Assembly: GCA_020720665.1 (NCBI GenBank)
Contig: DYOF01000015.1
Span: 1 to 34,182 of the forward strand
From: Acetofilamentum sp.
GTDB taxonomy: Bacteria; Bacteroidota; Bacteroidia; Bacteroidales; JAADGE01
Length of the DNA: 34,182 nt
Reading direction: 5' to 3'
Shown here: in pieces, positions 26,288 to 34,182 of the stretch
Layout of the letters: every line of letters begins with the position of its first letter
How positions within the stretch are numbered: the first letter of the stretch is position 1
Notes under the pieces: model-generated
Told to the model about the DNA's origin: nothing
What the model saw: the letters and a program-made list of their open reading frames with translations, nothing else
Databases searched by the model: none
Translations under genes and position numbers: made by a program

Positions 26288-27649
26288 TTGGAAAAAGCAA
26301 TTTCTTTATCTGAACTGAATCAGAACATCAAACTTAATATTCAAAAGAACTTTTCAAATAATTTTTATATTGTTGCCGAAATCAGTGAACTGAATGAAAA
26401 CAGAGGAAATGCTTATCTGCAACTGATAGAAAAATCTGATAATGACTTTGTTAAAGCAAAAGCCTCTGCAACCATTTGGGCATCAACTTACCGAATGTTA
26501 AAACCCTATTTTGAAACCACTACGGGACACTCCTTTCAAGCCGGTTTAAAAGTATTATTAGTTGTTAAAGTTGAATTTCATGAAATTTACGGATACAGTT
26601 TAAGTATTAAGGATATTGACCCGAGCTACACCATCGGTGATATAGAAAAAAAGCGATTGCAGATAATAAAAAGATTGGAAGAAGAAGGTGTTTTGAATAT
26701 GAATAAAGAGATTGAGCTTGCAATTGTTCCCCAAAAAATTGCCGTTATTTCTTCAGAAACAGCCGCCGGTTACGGCGATTTTATTAAGCAATTAAATGAA
26801 AATGAATTCGGATATAAATTCTATACAAAATTATTTCCTGCCGCAATGCAAGGAGATGATACGGAAGGTTCAATAATTGAGGCATTAGACAAGATTTATC
26901 GTTATGAAACGCTTTTTGATGCAGTTGTGATTATCAGAGGCGGAGGTTCAAAAGCTGATTTAAGCCGGTTTGATTCGTATCAATTAGCACTTAATATTGC
27001 CCAATTTCCGATACCGGTTCTTACCGGAATAGGTCATGACAGGGATAGATCGACTGCTGATTTAGCAGCTCACACAAGTTTAAAAACACCCACAGCGGTT
27101 GCCGAATTCTTAATTGATGCGGTTTCTGAATTTGACAGGTATCTACATGAACTTTCAAAACGGCTCTATATTCAGGTTCAAGGAATTATAAATCAGGAAA
27201 AACAAAAAAACGAAACGTTTAAATCCGATTTAAAATTAATGCTTAATAGTATTCTTAAAGAAAAAAGAAACCATTTGAATGTTTCGAAAATTGTAATGAA
27301 AAATGCCGTTCGTTCGGTAATTCAAAACCGGCAACATAGTTTAAGTTTATATCCGCAAAAATTAAGGCATAGTTTTCAAAAATTAATGAGTAAAGAAGAG
27401 CAAAAATTGCAATTTGTTCGTTTCAGTTTAAAAAATAATACGGAAAATTTATTATCCGTACAAAACAATTTAATTGAAACATATACAATTAAAAATTATT
27501 TTCTGAATCCCGAAACCCAATTACAAAGAGGTTACAGTATTACACTCAAAAATAAATTGCCTGTAAAATCAATTAAAGAACTTAAAAAAGGCGATTTAAT
27601 TACTACAAAATTGATTGATGGTGAAATTAAATCGAAAGTTGAAAATTAA
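26288..27649 (+). CDS. xseA: Exodeoxyribonuclease VII large subunit
   Basis: 453 residues, starting at TTG 26288: no ATG lies in a suitable place, and the resulting N-terminus (MEKAISLSELN) matches the family's OB-fold start. The N-terminal OB-type nucleic-acid-binding domain covers about 5-105. The catalytic region carries IAVISSETAAGYGDF (151-165), VIIRGGGSKADLSRFD (214-229), GIGHDRDRSTADLAAHTSLK (247-266) and TPTAVAEF (267-274). A long Lys/Gln-rich coiled-coil region (about 280-410) follows; this normally holds XseB subunits. Exo VII degrades single-stranded DNA from both ends. The small subunit gene xseB, often directly downstream, is not here; the next gene is an AI-2E-type permease after 34 bases. 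Confidence 0.95.
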   Translation: MEKAISLSELNQNIKLNIQKNFSNNFYIVAEISELNENRGNAYLQLIEKSDNDFVKAKASATIWASTYRMLKPYFETTTGHSFQAGLKVLLVVKVEFHEIYGYSLSIKDIDPSYTIGDIEKKRLQIIKRLEEEGVLNMNKEIELAIVPQKIAVISSETAAGYGDFIKQLNENEFGYKFYTKLFPAAMQGDDTEGSIIEALDKIYRYETLFDAVVIIRGGGSKADLSRFDSYQLALNIAQFPIPVLTGIGHDRDRSTADLAAHTSLKTPTAVAEFLIDAVSEFDRYLHELSKRLYIQVQGIINQEKQKNETFKSDLKLMLNSILKEKRNHLNVSKIVMKNAVRSVIQNRQHSLSLYPQKLRHSFQKLMSKEEQKLQFVRFSLKNNTENLLSVQNNLIETYTIKNYFLNPETQLQRGYSITLKNKLPVKSIKELKKGDLITTKLIDGEIKSKVEN

Positions 27650-27683
27650 TTTGTAATTTTGAGTTTTCTAAAAAGGCAAAAAG

Positions 27684-28784
27684 ATGCTAAGACAATATCC
27701 TGTATTAGTAAGATTAACAATTATTTTGTTATTTATAATATTAGTAATTTATTCGTTAATACAAGCAAAGCATATTTTGTATCCGATTGCTTTATCCGTA
27801 TTGTTTTCGTATTTATTATATCCACTTGCGGCATTTTTTGAATATAAATTAAAGTTTCCGCGTGTATTGGCTGTTTTAATTCCTGTGTTATTATTTTTAT
27901 CTGTAATTTCCGGTGCTTTATATATTTTTATAACCCAAATTCAAAGTTTTGTACATGATAATGAAATAAAAGAACAAGCCGTACATAATATTTTATTTAT
28001 TCAGGCTGTTATTGAAGGAAAATATAATGTGAGTCCGGAAGACCAGAGTAATTGGATAGCTCAAAGTATTCGCGAGTTTTTTGAAAATGAAGGGCAAATT
28101 AAAAGTATTATATTGTGGGCTGCAGGTGCCGTGGAAGCATTATTGTTTATACCCATTTTTACTTTTTTCATGTTGCTTTTCAGACACAGAGCCGAAACAT
28201 TTGCTCATAAATTAGCACAAAGAAGACATGCCGAATTAGCTGAAAAAGTAATTAAACAAATTTCAAAAGTTACGATAAAATATATCAGCGGAGTCAGCTA
28301 TGTTGTTCTTATTTTAGCGGTTCTGCATTCAACTGCTTTGTCAATCATAGGAATAAAATATGCCTTAGTTTTAGGAATATTAACGGCATCGTTTTCATTT
28401 ATCCCGTATTTCGGAACAATCGTCAGCGGAATTGTACCGGTATTATTTACATTAATAGCAAATTCCAATCCGTATTTAGCAATTGTGGTTGCCATTTACT
28501 ATATCGGAATTACATTAATTGATCATAATATTTTAACTCCGAGTATAGTGGGAGGGAAAGTGCATTTAAATCCTTTTATAACTATTTTAAGTATCATAAT
28601 AGGTGCTGCAATTTGGGGAATTCCGGGTATGATTATCGTGGTTCCGTTTATGGGAGTTGTAAAAATTATTTGCGATAACGTTGAAAGTTTAAAACCGTTC
28701 GGTTATATTTTAGGTGTTGATAAGCATGGTTTGTCGATAAATAAAATAGCTCGCTTTTTTATGAAAAAAAATGATAATATGTAA
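27684..28784 (+). CDS. AI-2E family transporter-like membrane protein
   Basis: 366 residues, inner membrane, about eight membrane segments (about 10-27, 30-50, 58-85, 145-165, 203-225, 228-260, 265-280, 298-328). The C-terminal family signature is present: IGITLIDHNILTPSIVGGKV (274-293) followed by LNPFITILSIIIGAAIWGIPG (295-315). The family includes TqsA (autoinducer-2 export) and sodium/proton antiporters, so the substrate cannot be read from the sequence. The gap to xseA is 34 bases and to the DUF2339 gene 11 bases, so it sits inside an apparent operon. Confidence 0.92.
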   Translation: MLRQYPVLVRLTIILLFIILVIYSLIQAKHILYPIALSVLFSYLLYPLAAFFEYKLKFPRVLAVLIPVLLFLSVISGALYIFITQIQSFVHDNEIKEQAVHNILFIQAVIEGKYNVSPEDQSNWIAQSIREFFENEGQIKSIILWAAGAVEALLFIPIFTFFMLLFRHRAETFAHKLAQRRHAELAEKVIKQISKVTIKYISGVSYVVLILAVLHSTALSIIGIKYALVLGILTASFSFIPYFGTIVSGIVPVLFTLIANSNPYLAIVVAIYYIGITLIDHNILTPSIVGGKVHLNPFITILSIIIGAAIWGIPGMIIVVPFMGVVKIICDNVESLKPFGYILGVDKHGLSINKIARFFMKKNDNM

Positions 28785-28795
28785 TGAAGTAAATT

Positions 28796-31123
28796 ATGTC
28801 AATAGTTATAATAATTGTTTCCGTCATCGTAATTTTACTTTTTTTACTGGTTTTCACAATCGGTTTTTTCTTTGGTTTAGGCAGAAAAAAGAAAGATTTA
28901 AAACGATTAGAGAAAGAACAGCAAATCCAAAAGCAAACCCAAGAAAGTATAATTCGGCATTTTTTGTATGAAGAAAAAAAATCCGGACGAGAGGATGATG
29001 ACGAATCTGATATTTTTCCTGTTAAGATGATTAATCGAGGATATAAACGGATTAAGAAATTTTTAAAGTTTAAGCGGTTAGTATCAGATATTAAAGAAAT
29101 TGAAGCGATTCGCTATTTTCGTAAATATTTTTTAAGTTATATCGGAATCGGTGTTTTAGTGTTCGGTTTCGGATTTTTTATGAAATTTACCATAAATGCA
29201 GCATATATAAATATTGCAGGGCGGTTTTTTATTGCTTCGGTTTCCGGTTTATTATTAATCCTTTTATCACATTCCATACGAAAAAAATATAGAACATTCA
29301 GCTCAATTTTAATGGGCGGTGCATTTGGCTTATTATATATCACATTTACGATTTCCTTTCATAACTATAATGTATTCAGTGTAAAACAAATTTTTCTAAT
29401 TTATTTTATTTTAACCTTATTTTCGGTTATATTATCATTGTCATACAAACGATTTGAATTATTATTACTCACAGTTATATTAGGATTTATAGCTCCGTTC
29501 ATTGCGGGTGTGGATTATATGCAATTCACAACAATTTTAGTTTACATTTTATTACTTGATGTTGCGTCTTTAGTAATCGCTTTTTATTACAGAAATATTT
29601 TACTTCGTTTGATACCTTCAATATTAACCGGTGTTTATCTTATTTTATGGGTATATAAAGCATACCAAAGTAATTATTTCGGTGAGTTTCAAATCGGGTT
29701 TTTATTTTCTACTTTAATATATATTGTACTAATTTTTATCAGCGTAGCATATATTATCAGACATCAGTTAAGTGATTATTATCCGATTGAATTTTCACTG
29801 CCCTTAGCTGTAAATTTGATATACTACTCAGTAGGGATGTATATGCTGAATGTTTTAAACCCTGAATTTAAAGGTGTGTTCACCGCTTTACTTGCAGTTT
29901 TTAACATCCTTTTTCTGATTATTATTTTAAATCTGCGGAAAGTTTCATCCAAAAGTTTTGTGTATTTATTCGGAATGATCAGTTTGTTATTTCTTACATT
30001 AATTCCGCCGGTTCAATTAGTCGGAAAAACAATAACAATGGTATGGGCAATTGAAACCGTATTATTATTATGGTTTTCAATGAAGTTGGAAGTTAAATTA
30101 TTGAAAATAGCATCAATGTTTTTAATTGTTGGTTTAATTGCCGGTTTTTTATTGGATGTTGTTGAAAATTATTTGTCAATTTCACAAAATGCCCCAAAAA
30201 GACAACTATTGTTAAATAAAAGTTTTATTTCCGGAATTATGACCAGTATCGGCTTGGGAATTAATTTTATAATTTTAGGAAAAGGCAAAAATATATATCT
30301 GGTAAAACCTATAAAAATGAAATGGTTTAGGATGTTTATTTTTATTTTTTCTGTAGTTGCATTATATTTTTCGCTATATACCGAAATCCTTTACCGTTTA
30401 ACCATAAGCCTTAAAGATGTTCATTTAATTAATATGTATATGGGCATATTTAATTACGCTTTTATTTTATCAGCAATGATTGGTTTGTTGTTTATTAATA
30501 ATAAAACGCTAAAAATTATCAGCGGTATTATTGCCGGCTTATCCGTAATATTATTTTTTGTTTATTATTTGTATGAAATCATAAAAGTAAGAGAACATTT
30601 ATTAATGAATCTTTCAATAACTGCAGAACAATTTAATATGCATATTTTATTAGTGGGGTTCTTATTGTTTATTCTTTATTTTGCATTTATAAATATCAAA
30701 TCATTAAATCGTTATGTAAATCTTATGTCTCAACGGATAATTTCAATTTTACTTATTCTGATACTTACAACTGAAATTGACCATTTGTCTGTTATTTATA
30801 ATAATCATATCGGAATTCCCGTCAGTTCAATAATAAATAATGCACACTATTTTTATTACACGATGTTTTGGATGGTATCTGCTTGGATGATATCTGTTTC
30901 GGCACTACTGTTTAACGGAAAAGAATTAATACGGATTTCAATGTTTATTGCCATTTTTACATTGCTGAAATTATTTATTTATGATTTTAACAGTATTTCT
31001 GTATCGCAACGGATTATCAGTTTCATAACCGGCGGATTAATTTTGTTGTTTATTGCATTCGTCAGACAACGAATGTTTGAGAAAAAAGTACTAAAAGAAC
31101 CCTATAACTATGATGAAATTTAA
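28796..31123 (+). CDS. DUF2339 polytopic membrane protein
   Basis: 775 residues, almost entirely hydrophobic segments (about 20) after an N-terminal anchor (2-27) and a charged cytoplasmic stretch (about 30-100, Lys/Glu-rich with the acidic patch EDDDESD). The DUF2339 hallmark region lies at about 105-185: YFRKYFLSYIGIGVLVFGFG, FINAAYINIAGR-like loop and FSSILMGGAFGLLYIT. Function of the family is unknown. The next gene starts inside its last codons (overlap of 14 bases), so translation is probably coupled and the two proteins likely form a membrane complex. Confidence 0.85.
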   Translation: MSIVIIIVSVIVILLFLLVFTIGFFFGLGRKKKDLKRLEKEQQIQKQTQESIIRHFLYEEKKSGREDDDESDIFPVKMINRGYKRIKKFLKFKRLVSDIKEIEAIRYFRKYFLSYIGIGVLVFGFGFFMKFTINAAYINIAGRFFIASVSGLLLILLSHSIRKKYRTFSSILMGGAFGLLYITFTISFHNYNVFSVKQIFLIYFILTLFSVILSLSYKRFELLLLTVILGFIAPFIAGVDYMQFTTILVYILLLDVASLVIAFYYRNILLRLIPSILTGVYLILWVYKAYQSNYFGEFQIGFLFSTLIYIVLIFISVAYIIRHQLSDYYPIEFSLPLAVNLIYYSVGMYMLNVLNPEFKGVFTALLAVFNILFLIIILNLRKVSSKSFVYLFGMISLLFLTLIPPVQLVGKTITMVWAIETVLLLWFSMKLEVKLLKIASMFLIVGLIAGFLLDVVENYLSISQNAPKRQLLLNKSFISGIMTSIGLGINFIILGKGKNIYLVKPIKMKWFRMFIFIFSVVALYFSLYTEILYRLTISLKDVHLINMYMGIFNYAFILSAMIGLLFINNKTLKIISGIIAGLSVILFFVYYLYEIIKVREHLLMNLSITAEQFNMHILLVGFLLFILYFAFINIKSLNRYVNLMSQRIISILLILILTTEIDHLSVIYNNHIGIPVSSIINNAHYFYYTMFWMVSAWMISVSALLFNGKELIRISMFIAIFTLLKLFIYDFNSISVSQRIISFITGGLILLFIAFVRQRMFEKKVLKEPYNYDEI

Positions 31124-32384
31124 AAATAATAAAACAATTGTATCCCGAACGGTATTTATAATATTCTTTATTGCAAATACTTTTAACGCATCATCCCAAA
31201 ATTTTAACAGAACGGCTCACATTCAACCGGTTCTGACAGAAGGTTATTATAAAATCTTTTTAAGTCCTGAAATTACTTCTCAATTAAATCATTCTTTTCC
31301 GGATATACGAATTTACGATAATCATAACAATGAAATTCAATATATTTTGCAAAAAGAAAAAACTGTTTATGATAAAAATAAACGAATTAGTTTAAAGATA
31401 TTAAAAAATAAGCATAAAAAATATAAACATCATACCGAATTAATCGTTCAAAATAATGAAAACTATCACATATCAAACTTGACTTTTAAAATTGTTAATA
31501 ATCATAACCCGGTGTATCTTAAAATATACGGCAGCGATAATGAAAAAGATTGGTATGTTATAAAAAATAATTTCCCTGCTGTTCCTAAAATATCCGACTC
31601 AGATTCAACCGAAATACCTATTTTGGATATTCCGGAGAGTAGTTTCAATTTTTATAAACTATTATTTTATGATTATGATGAAGAACCGATTGAAATTACT
31701 CACGTATATTTTCATGATTTGGCAAACGTAAGGGCTGAATATGTTCAACTAAATTCACCAAAAATAAGCCAAACAGATACTTTGAGCAAAAGCATAATTA
31801 CATTAGAATTCAAATCGCCTCAATTTGTTGATATGATTTCATTCGGAATTGAAGGACCGGTATATTATCTGCGAAAAGTAAAAATGATTAAAAAAGACAC
31901 TTCATCTGTCCCGCACACAGGCGAAGAATATTTTGACCAGTTTAAAAAAGAATTTTATATCGGTTCATTAAAAAGTAATCGAATAAATTTATGGGATTAT
32001 AAAGCAAAAAAAATTGAATTTGTAGTTGAAAATAAAGATAATCAATCTTTAATATTTTACAAAGCAAATGCTTATCAAATTAAAAACTATATAGTTACAT
32101 ACTTAAAACCCGATGAAACATACACTATAAAATTCGGAAGTGTTGAAGCAAATTTTCCGAGTTATGACTTGCCCTATTTTCAAGATACCATTCCGGTGGT
32201 TTTGCCTGAAGCCTATATTGATAATATTCAAATAAATAAGGATAATAACACAAAAATAAAACCGATTTGGAATTTTTCCGTAAAATATTTATGGTATCCG
32301 ATAGGTGCAATTGTTTTAATTTTAATTTTAATCAGCATCAAATTGATAAGAGAGAAATTTGTTAATAATAAAAAAACTGAATAA
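31110..32384 (+). CDS. DUF3999-like membrane-anchored exported protein
   Basis: 424 residues. A signal peptide (about 1-29, ending NASSQ) leads to a large beta-rich extracytoplasmic region (about 30-385) with a discoidin/F5-8-like stretch, for example YLKIYGSDNEKDWYVI (155-170). One C-terminal membrane segment (about 392-412) is followed by the basic tail REKFVNNKKTE. Layout and position right after DUF2339 match DUF3999 proteins, the usual partner in proteobacteria; residue identity looks low, so the family name is an inference from context. ATGATG at 31110-31115 offers two adjacent starts, both overlapping the DUF2339 stop at 31121-31123. Confidence 0.7.
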   Translation: MMKFKNNKTIVSRTVFIIFFIANTFNASSQNFNRTAHIQPVLTEGYYKIFLSPEITSQLNHSFPDIRIYDNHNNEIQYILQKEKTVYDKNKRISLKILKNKHKKYKHHTELIVQNNENYHISNLTFKIVNNHNPVYLKIYGSDNEKDWYVIKNNFPAVPKISDSDSTEIPILDIPESSFNFYKLLFYDYDEEPIEITHVYFHDLANVRAEYVQLNSPKISQTDTLSKSIITLEFKSPQFVDMISFGIEGPVYYLRKVKMIKKDTSSVPHTGEEYFDQFKKEFYIGSLKSNRINLWDYKAKKIEFVVENKDNQSLIFYKANAYQIKNYIVTYLKPDETYTIKFGSVEANFPSYDLPYFQDTIPVVLPEAYIDNIQINKDNNTKIKPIWNFSVKYLWYPIGAIVLILILISIKLIREKFVNNKKTE

Positions 32385-32420
32385 CTTTACTCGCTAATAA
32401 TAACAATAAAAATAATAATT

Positions 32421-33119
32421 ATGAAAAACTTTATCTTATTAAGTCTTTTTACATACATTATTGCATTTTCTGCGCAGGCACAAAAATTCAGAATAGAAGA
32501 AAGCAGCGGTTTTATGAACGATAAAGCACGTCCTTGCATCAGTATTGTTTTTGAACCGTCGTCAAAAGAAGCTAAAGATGCATGGAAAGATTATTTGAAA
32601 AAAAAATACGATTTGAAATTAAAAAGTGACAAAGGAGATGACTTAAAACTCGAAGCAGGTATTTTTCCTGCCGTATCATCCAAAACTATGGACTTTACCA
32701 CAAAATTTGAAACAAATAAAGATGACGGAACAACAAAAATGAATGTTTTTATATCATACGGTTATGATATTTTTTTAAACAAAACCGATAATCCCTCCGA
32801 ACATTCCGCATTGTTAGCAATTATGAAAGATTTTTCTTTAGAATTTTTAAGAGAATATTACAACAAAAGCTTAGCCGATTTGAACAGTCAATTATCAAAA
32901 ATTGAAAAAAACAGAGACAAAACCATCGGCGATAACGAAAATTTAGCAAAAGATATTGAAAACAATAAACAAACAATCATTAATTTAACCAAAGAAAATG
33001 AAGAAAAAGCTAAATTAACAGAAACCAATAAAGCAACAATCGAAACATTAAAAACAGATGTTGTGAAAAAACAAGAAGAAATTCAAAAAATGAACGAAAT
33101 TATTAACGGAATAAAATAA
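32421..33119 (+). CDS. Exported coiled-coil protein of unknown function
   Basis: 232 residues. A signal peptide (1-21, ending AQAQ) precedes a compact alpha/beta domain (about 22-145: FRIEESSGFMNDKARPCISI, KDAWKDYLKKKYDLKLKSD, then strands IFPAVSS, TTKFETN and MNVFISYGYDIFLN). A long Lys/Glu/Asn-rich helix forms a coiled coil (about 145-232, INxxxEKNxxK pattern). I do not recognise a family. It begins 36 bases after the DUF3999-like gene and may be part of the same transcript. A periplasmic structural or scaffolding role is only a guess from the coiled coil. Confidence 0.75.
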   Translation: MKNFILLSLFTYIIAFSAQAQKFRIEESSGFMNDKARPCISIVFEPSSKEAKDAWKDYLKKKYDLKLKSDKGDDLKLEAGIFPAVSSKTMDFTTKFETNKDDGTTKMNVFISYGYDIFLNKTDNPSEHSALLAIMKDFSLEFLREYYNKSLADLNSQLSKIEKNRDKTIGDNENLAKDIENNKQTIINLTKENEEKAKLTETNKATIETLKTDVVKKQEEIQKMNEIINGIK

Positions 33120-33142
33120 ATTTATCATTTTTATATAAATTC

Positions 33143-33330
33143 TAAATTTTTAAACACATGAAACACTCGAAAAACAATTTTTCACAACAGGAGTATAACT
33201 AACAGAATTCCTTAATTATGTTCGTTCAAAGAAGGTGTTCCTATGTGCAGAAAGAAACAATTAACATCAATAATGATAAGCATTCAATTTTCAGAATATT
33301 AATTAATTATAAATTTTTAGACACATGAAA
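33143..33330 (+). repeat. Direct repeat of a start-codon region (21 bases, two copies)
   Basis: TAAATTTTTAAACACATGAAA (33143-33163) recurs at 33310-33330 with one mismatch (AGACAC for AAACAC). The second copy is the leader and start of the barrel gene. The first copy opens an ORF of only 14 codons (33158-33202). The 146 bases between hold no recognisable gene. This could be the remnant of a duplicated small gene or leader. Confidence 0.5.
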
Positions 33331-34020
33331 AAACTATTTCTATTTTTAGTCTTGGCTCTATTTGTAGGCTCAAGTGTTAATGCACAAAAAGGACTGTCGT
33401 TCGGATTAAGAGCAATTCCAACTTTAAATTGGGTTTCAACAACTGATACCGATTCGGCATTCACATACAGTAACGACGGTACGAAAATCGGTATCGGATT
33501 CGGACCTTCGGTTCGATATAAATTTTCAGATAATTTTAATGTTGATATTTCAGGTATTTTTACGTGGCAGAAATTCGGATTTTCAATTGAAAATCAAATG
33601 CCCGATAATAATACAGTATATTCTGCAACCGAAGAATTTAAATTGCAATATATTCAAGTCCCTTTAAATTTTAACGGACAATTTGATGTTGCAACTGATT
33701 TTAAAGCATTAATTAATTTTGGTGCCGGCGCCGGTATTTTATTAAATAGTTCTCGTTTAGTAACCCATGGTACAGATTATTCAACCGAATATGATCCGAG
33801 TATTAAAATGTTAACTTTTGTTGACATTTATTTAACTGCCGGAGCCGGTGTTGTTTATGATATAGAAGATAATTTGCACTTATCATTAACCGTTCAATAT
33901 AATAACGGAATACTTGACGGCTGGTTAGATAATAAAGATACCTATCCGCAATTGGTTCATGACCTGAACTTAAAACATAAAAATATTGCATTTAGTTTAG
34001 GATTTTATATCGATTTATAA
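33325..34020 (+). CDS. Outer-membrane beta-barrel protein (PorT/OMP_b-brl_2-like)
   Basis: 231 residues. A signal peptide (1-20, ending SVNAQ) leads to an antiparallel barrel pattern with alternating hydrophobic residues: KGLSFGLRAIPTLNWVS, YKFSDNFNVDISGIFTWQKF, EFKLQYIQVPLNFNGQF (the LQYIQVP motif is typical of this family), GAGAGILLNSS, GAGVVYDI. The C-terminus ends IAFSLGFYIDL, with a terminal aromatic strand as expected for barrel assembly. It should sit in the outer membrane; specific function is unknown. Whether it is co-transcribed with the coiled-coil gene 205 bases upstream is unclear. A strong terminator follows. Confidence 0.88.
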   Translation: MKKLFLFLVLALFVGSSVNAQKGLSFGLRAIPTLNWVSTTDTDSAFTYSNDGTKIGIGFGPSVRYKFSDNFNVDISGIFTWQKFGFSIENQMPDNNTVYSATEEFKLQYIQVPLNFNGQFDVATDFKALINFGAGAGILLNSSRLVTHGTDYSTEYDPSIKMLTFVDIYLTAGAGVVYDIEDNLHLSLTVQYNNGILDGWLDNKDTYPQLVHDLNLKHKNIAFSLGFYIDL

Positions 34021-34043
34021 AAATTTGAATTTATCAATTATAG

Positions 34044-34071
34044 AAAACGCTTCACTAATAAGAAGCGTTTT
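34044..34071. terminator. Bidirectional terminator between convergent genes
   Basis: AAAACGCTTC (34044-34053) pairs with GAAGCGTTTT (34062-34071) around an 8-base loop, followed by TTTTGTTTC on the plus strand. The A tract on the other side gives a U tract on the minus strand, so it can serve both the barrel gene and the minus-strand gene ending at 34122. Confidence 0.88.
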
Positions 34072-34121
34072 TTTGTTTCAACGGAAACTGACGGTATTTA
34101 AACACTTGTTACAAGTATTTA

Positions 34122-34182
34122 TTATTTCTTTTTCTTCATTTTCTTATTTTGTTTATCCATTTCAGCCTGCAATGGTGTAACA
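34122..34182 (-). CDS. C-terminal end of a minus-strand gene (partial)
   Basis: Reading the minus strand from the window edge, the last 19 codons end VTPLQAEMDKQNKKMKKKK and stop at TAA (34122-34124). The rest lies outside the window. The Lys-rich tail and the bidirectional terminator 50 bases on support a real gene end, but the product cannot be named. Confidence 0.5.
   Translation of the reverse strand, partial: VTPLQAEMDKQNKKMKKKK

Noticed and set aside
27659-27841. 60-codon ORF just after xseA, in the place expected for xseB
   Set aside because: It overlaps the AI-2E-family gene in another frame and its Ile/Phe/Ser-rich product lacks the helical Glu/Leu pattern of XseB.

Overview
The window is AT-rich DNA (by eye, roughly one third G+C) from a member of the phylum Bacteroidota. 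Four things point there. There is a type IX secretion system (T9SS) locus (PorU, GldJ, a PorP/SprF-like protein). Three large exported proteins end in T9SS sorting domains. Shine-Dalgarno sequences are largely absent. Several intergenic regions carry TAnnTTTG boxes typical of Bacteroidota promoters. GldJ together with fatty-acid oxidation suggests a free-living Bacteroidia or Flavobacteriia-like lineage; I cannot name the genus.

Layout. (1) 1-3.5 kb: a single-domain response regulator, then a two-gene sensory module made of a TPR-containing LytS-type histidine kinase and a LytTR response regulator. (2) 3.5-4.1 kb: a 605-base stretch with no intact gene, holding a promoter-like box, a frameshifted rpmH (ribosomal protein L34) relic and a 97-bp element bounded by GC-rich inverted repeats. 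(3) 4.1-14.7 kb, minus strand: an Asp-box beta-propeller T9SS cargo, an acyl-CoA dehydrogenase, an M14 carboxypeptidase T9SS cargo, murF and gldJ. (4) 14.8-20.3 kb: a PorP/SprF-like gene and porU diverge from overlapping start codons; a GNAT-like gene follows porU by 8 bases. (5) 20.4-23.9 kb: a ZIP-type metal transporter with an inserted cyclic-nucleotide-binding-fold domain, and an Omp28-like T9SS cargo ending at a strong terminator. (6) 24.1-25.3 kb, minus strand: a degenerate glycosyltransferase-DUF2062 fusion. (7) 25.4-32.4 kb, plus strand: a compact run of SUMF1-fold exported protein, xseA, AI-2E-family permease, DUF2339 membrane protein and a DUF3999-like protein. (8) 32.4-34.2 kb: a coiled-coil exported protein, an outer-membrane beta-barrel, a bidirectional terminator, and the C-terminal end of a minus-strand gene running off the window.

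How the genes fit together: GldJ and the PorP/SprF-like protein belong to the T9SS/gliding envelope machinery. PorU is the cell-surface sortase that removes T9SS sorting domains. The three cargo proteins here are probable substrates of that machine. The rest is mostly housekeeping (murF, xseA, acyl-CoA dehydrogenase) and envelope proteins of unknown role. No rRNA, tRNA, CRISPR array or intact insertion sequence was seen. The most unusual items are the rpmH pseudogene, the ZIP/CAP-fold fusion with a His-rich sensor domain, the porU/porP overlapping divergent starts, and the 97-bp inverted-repeat element.
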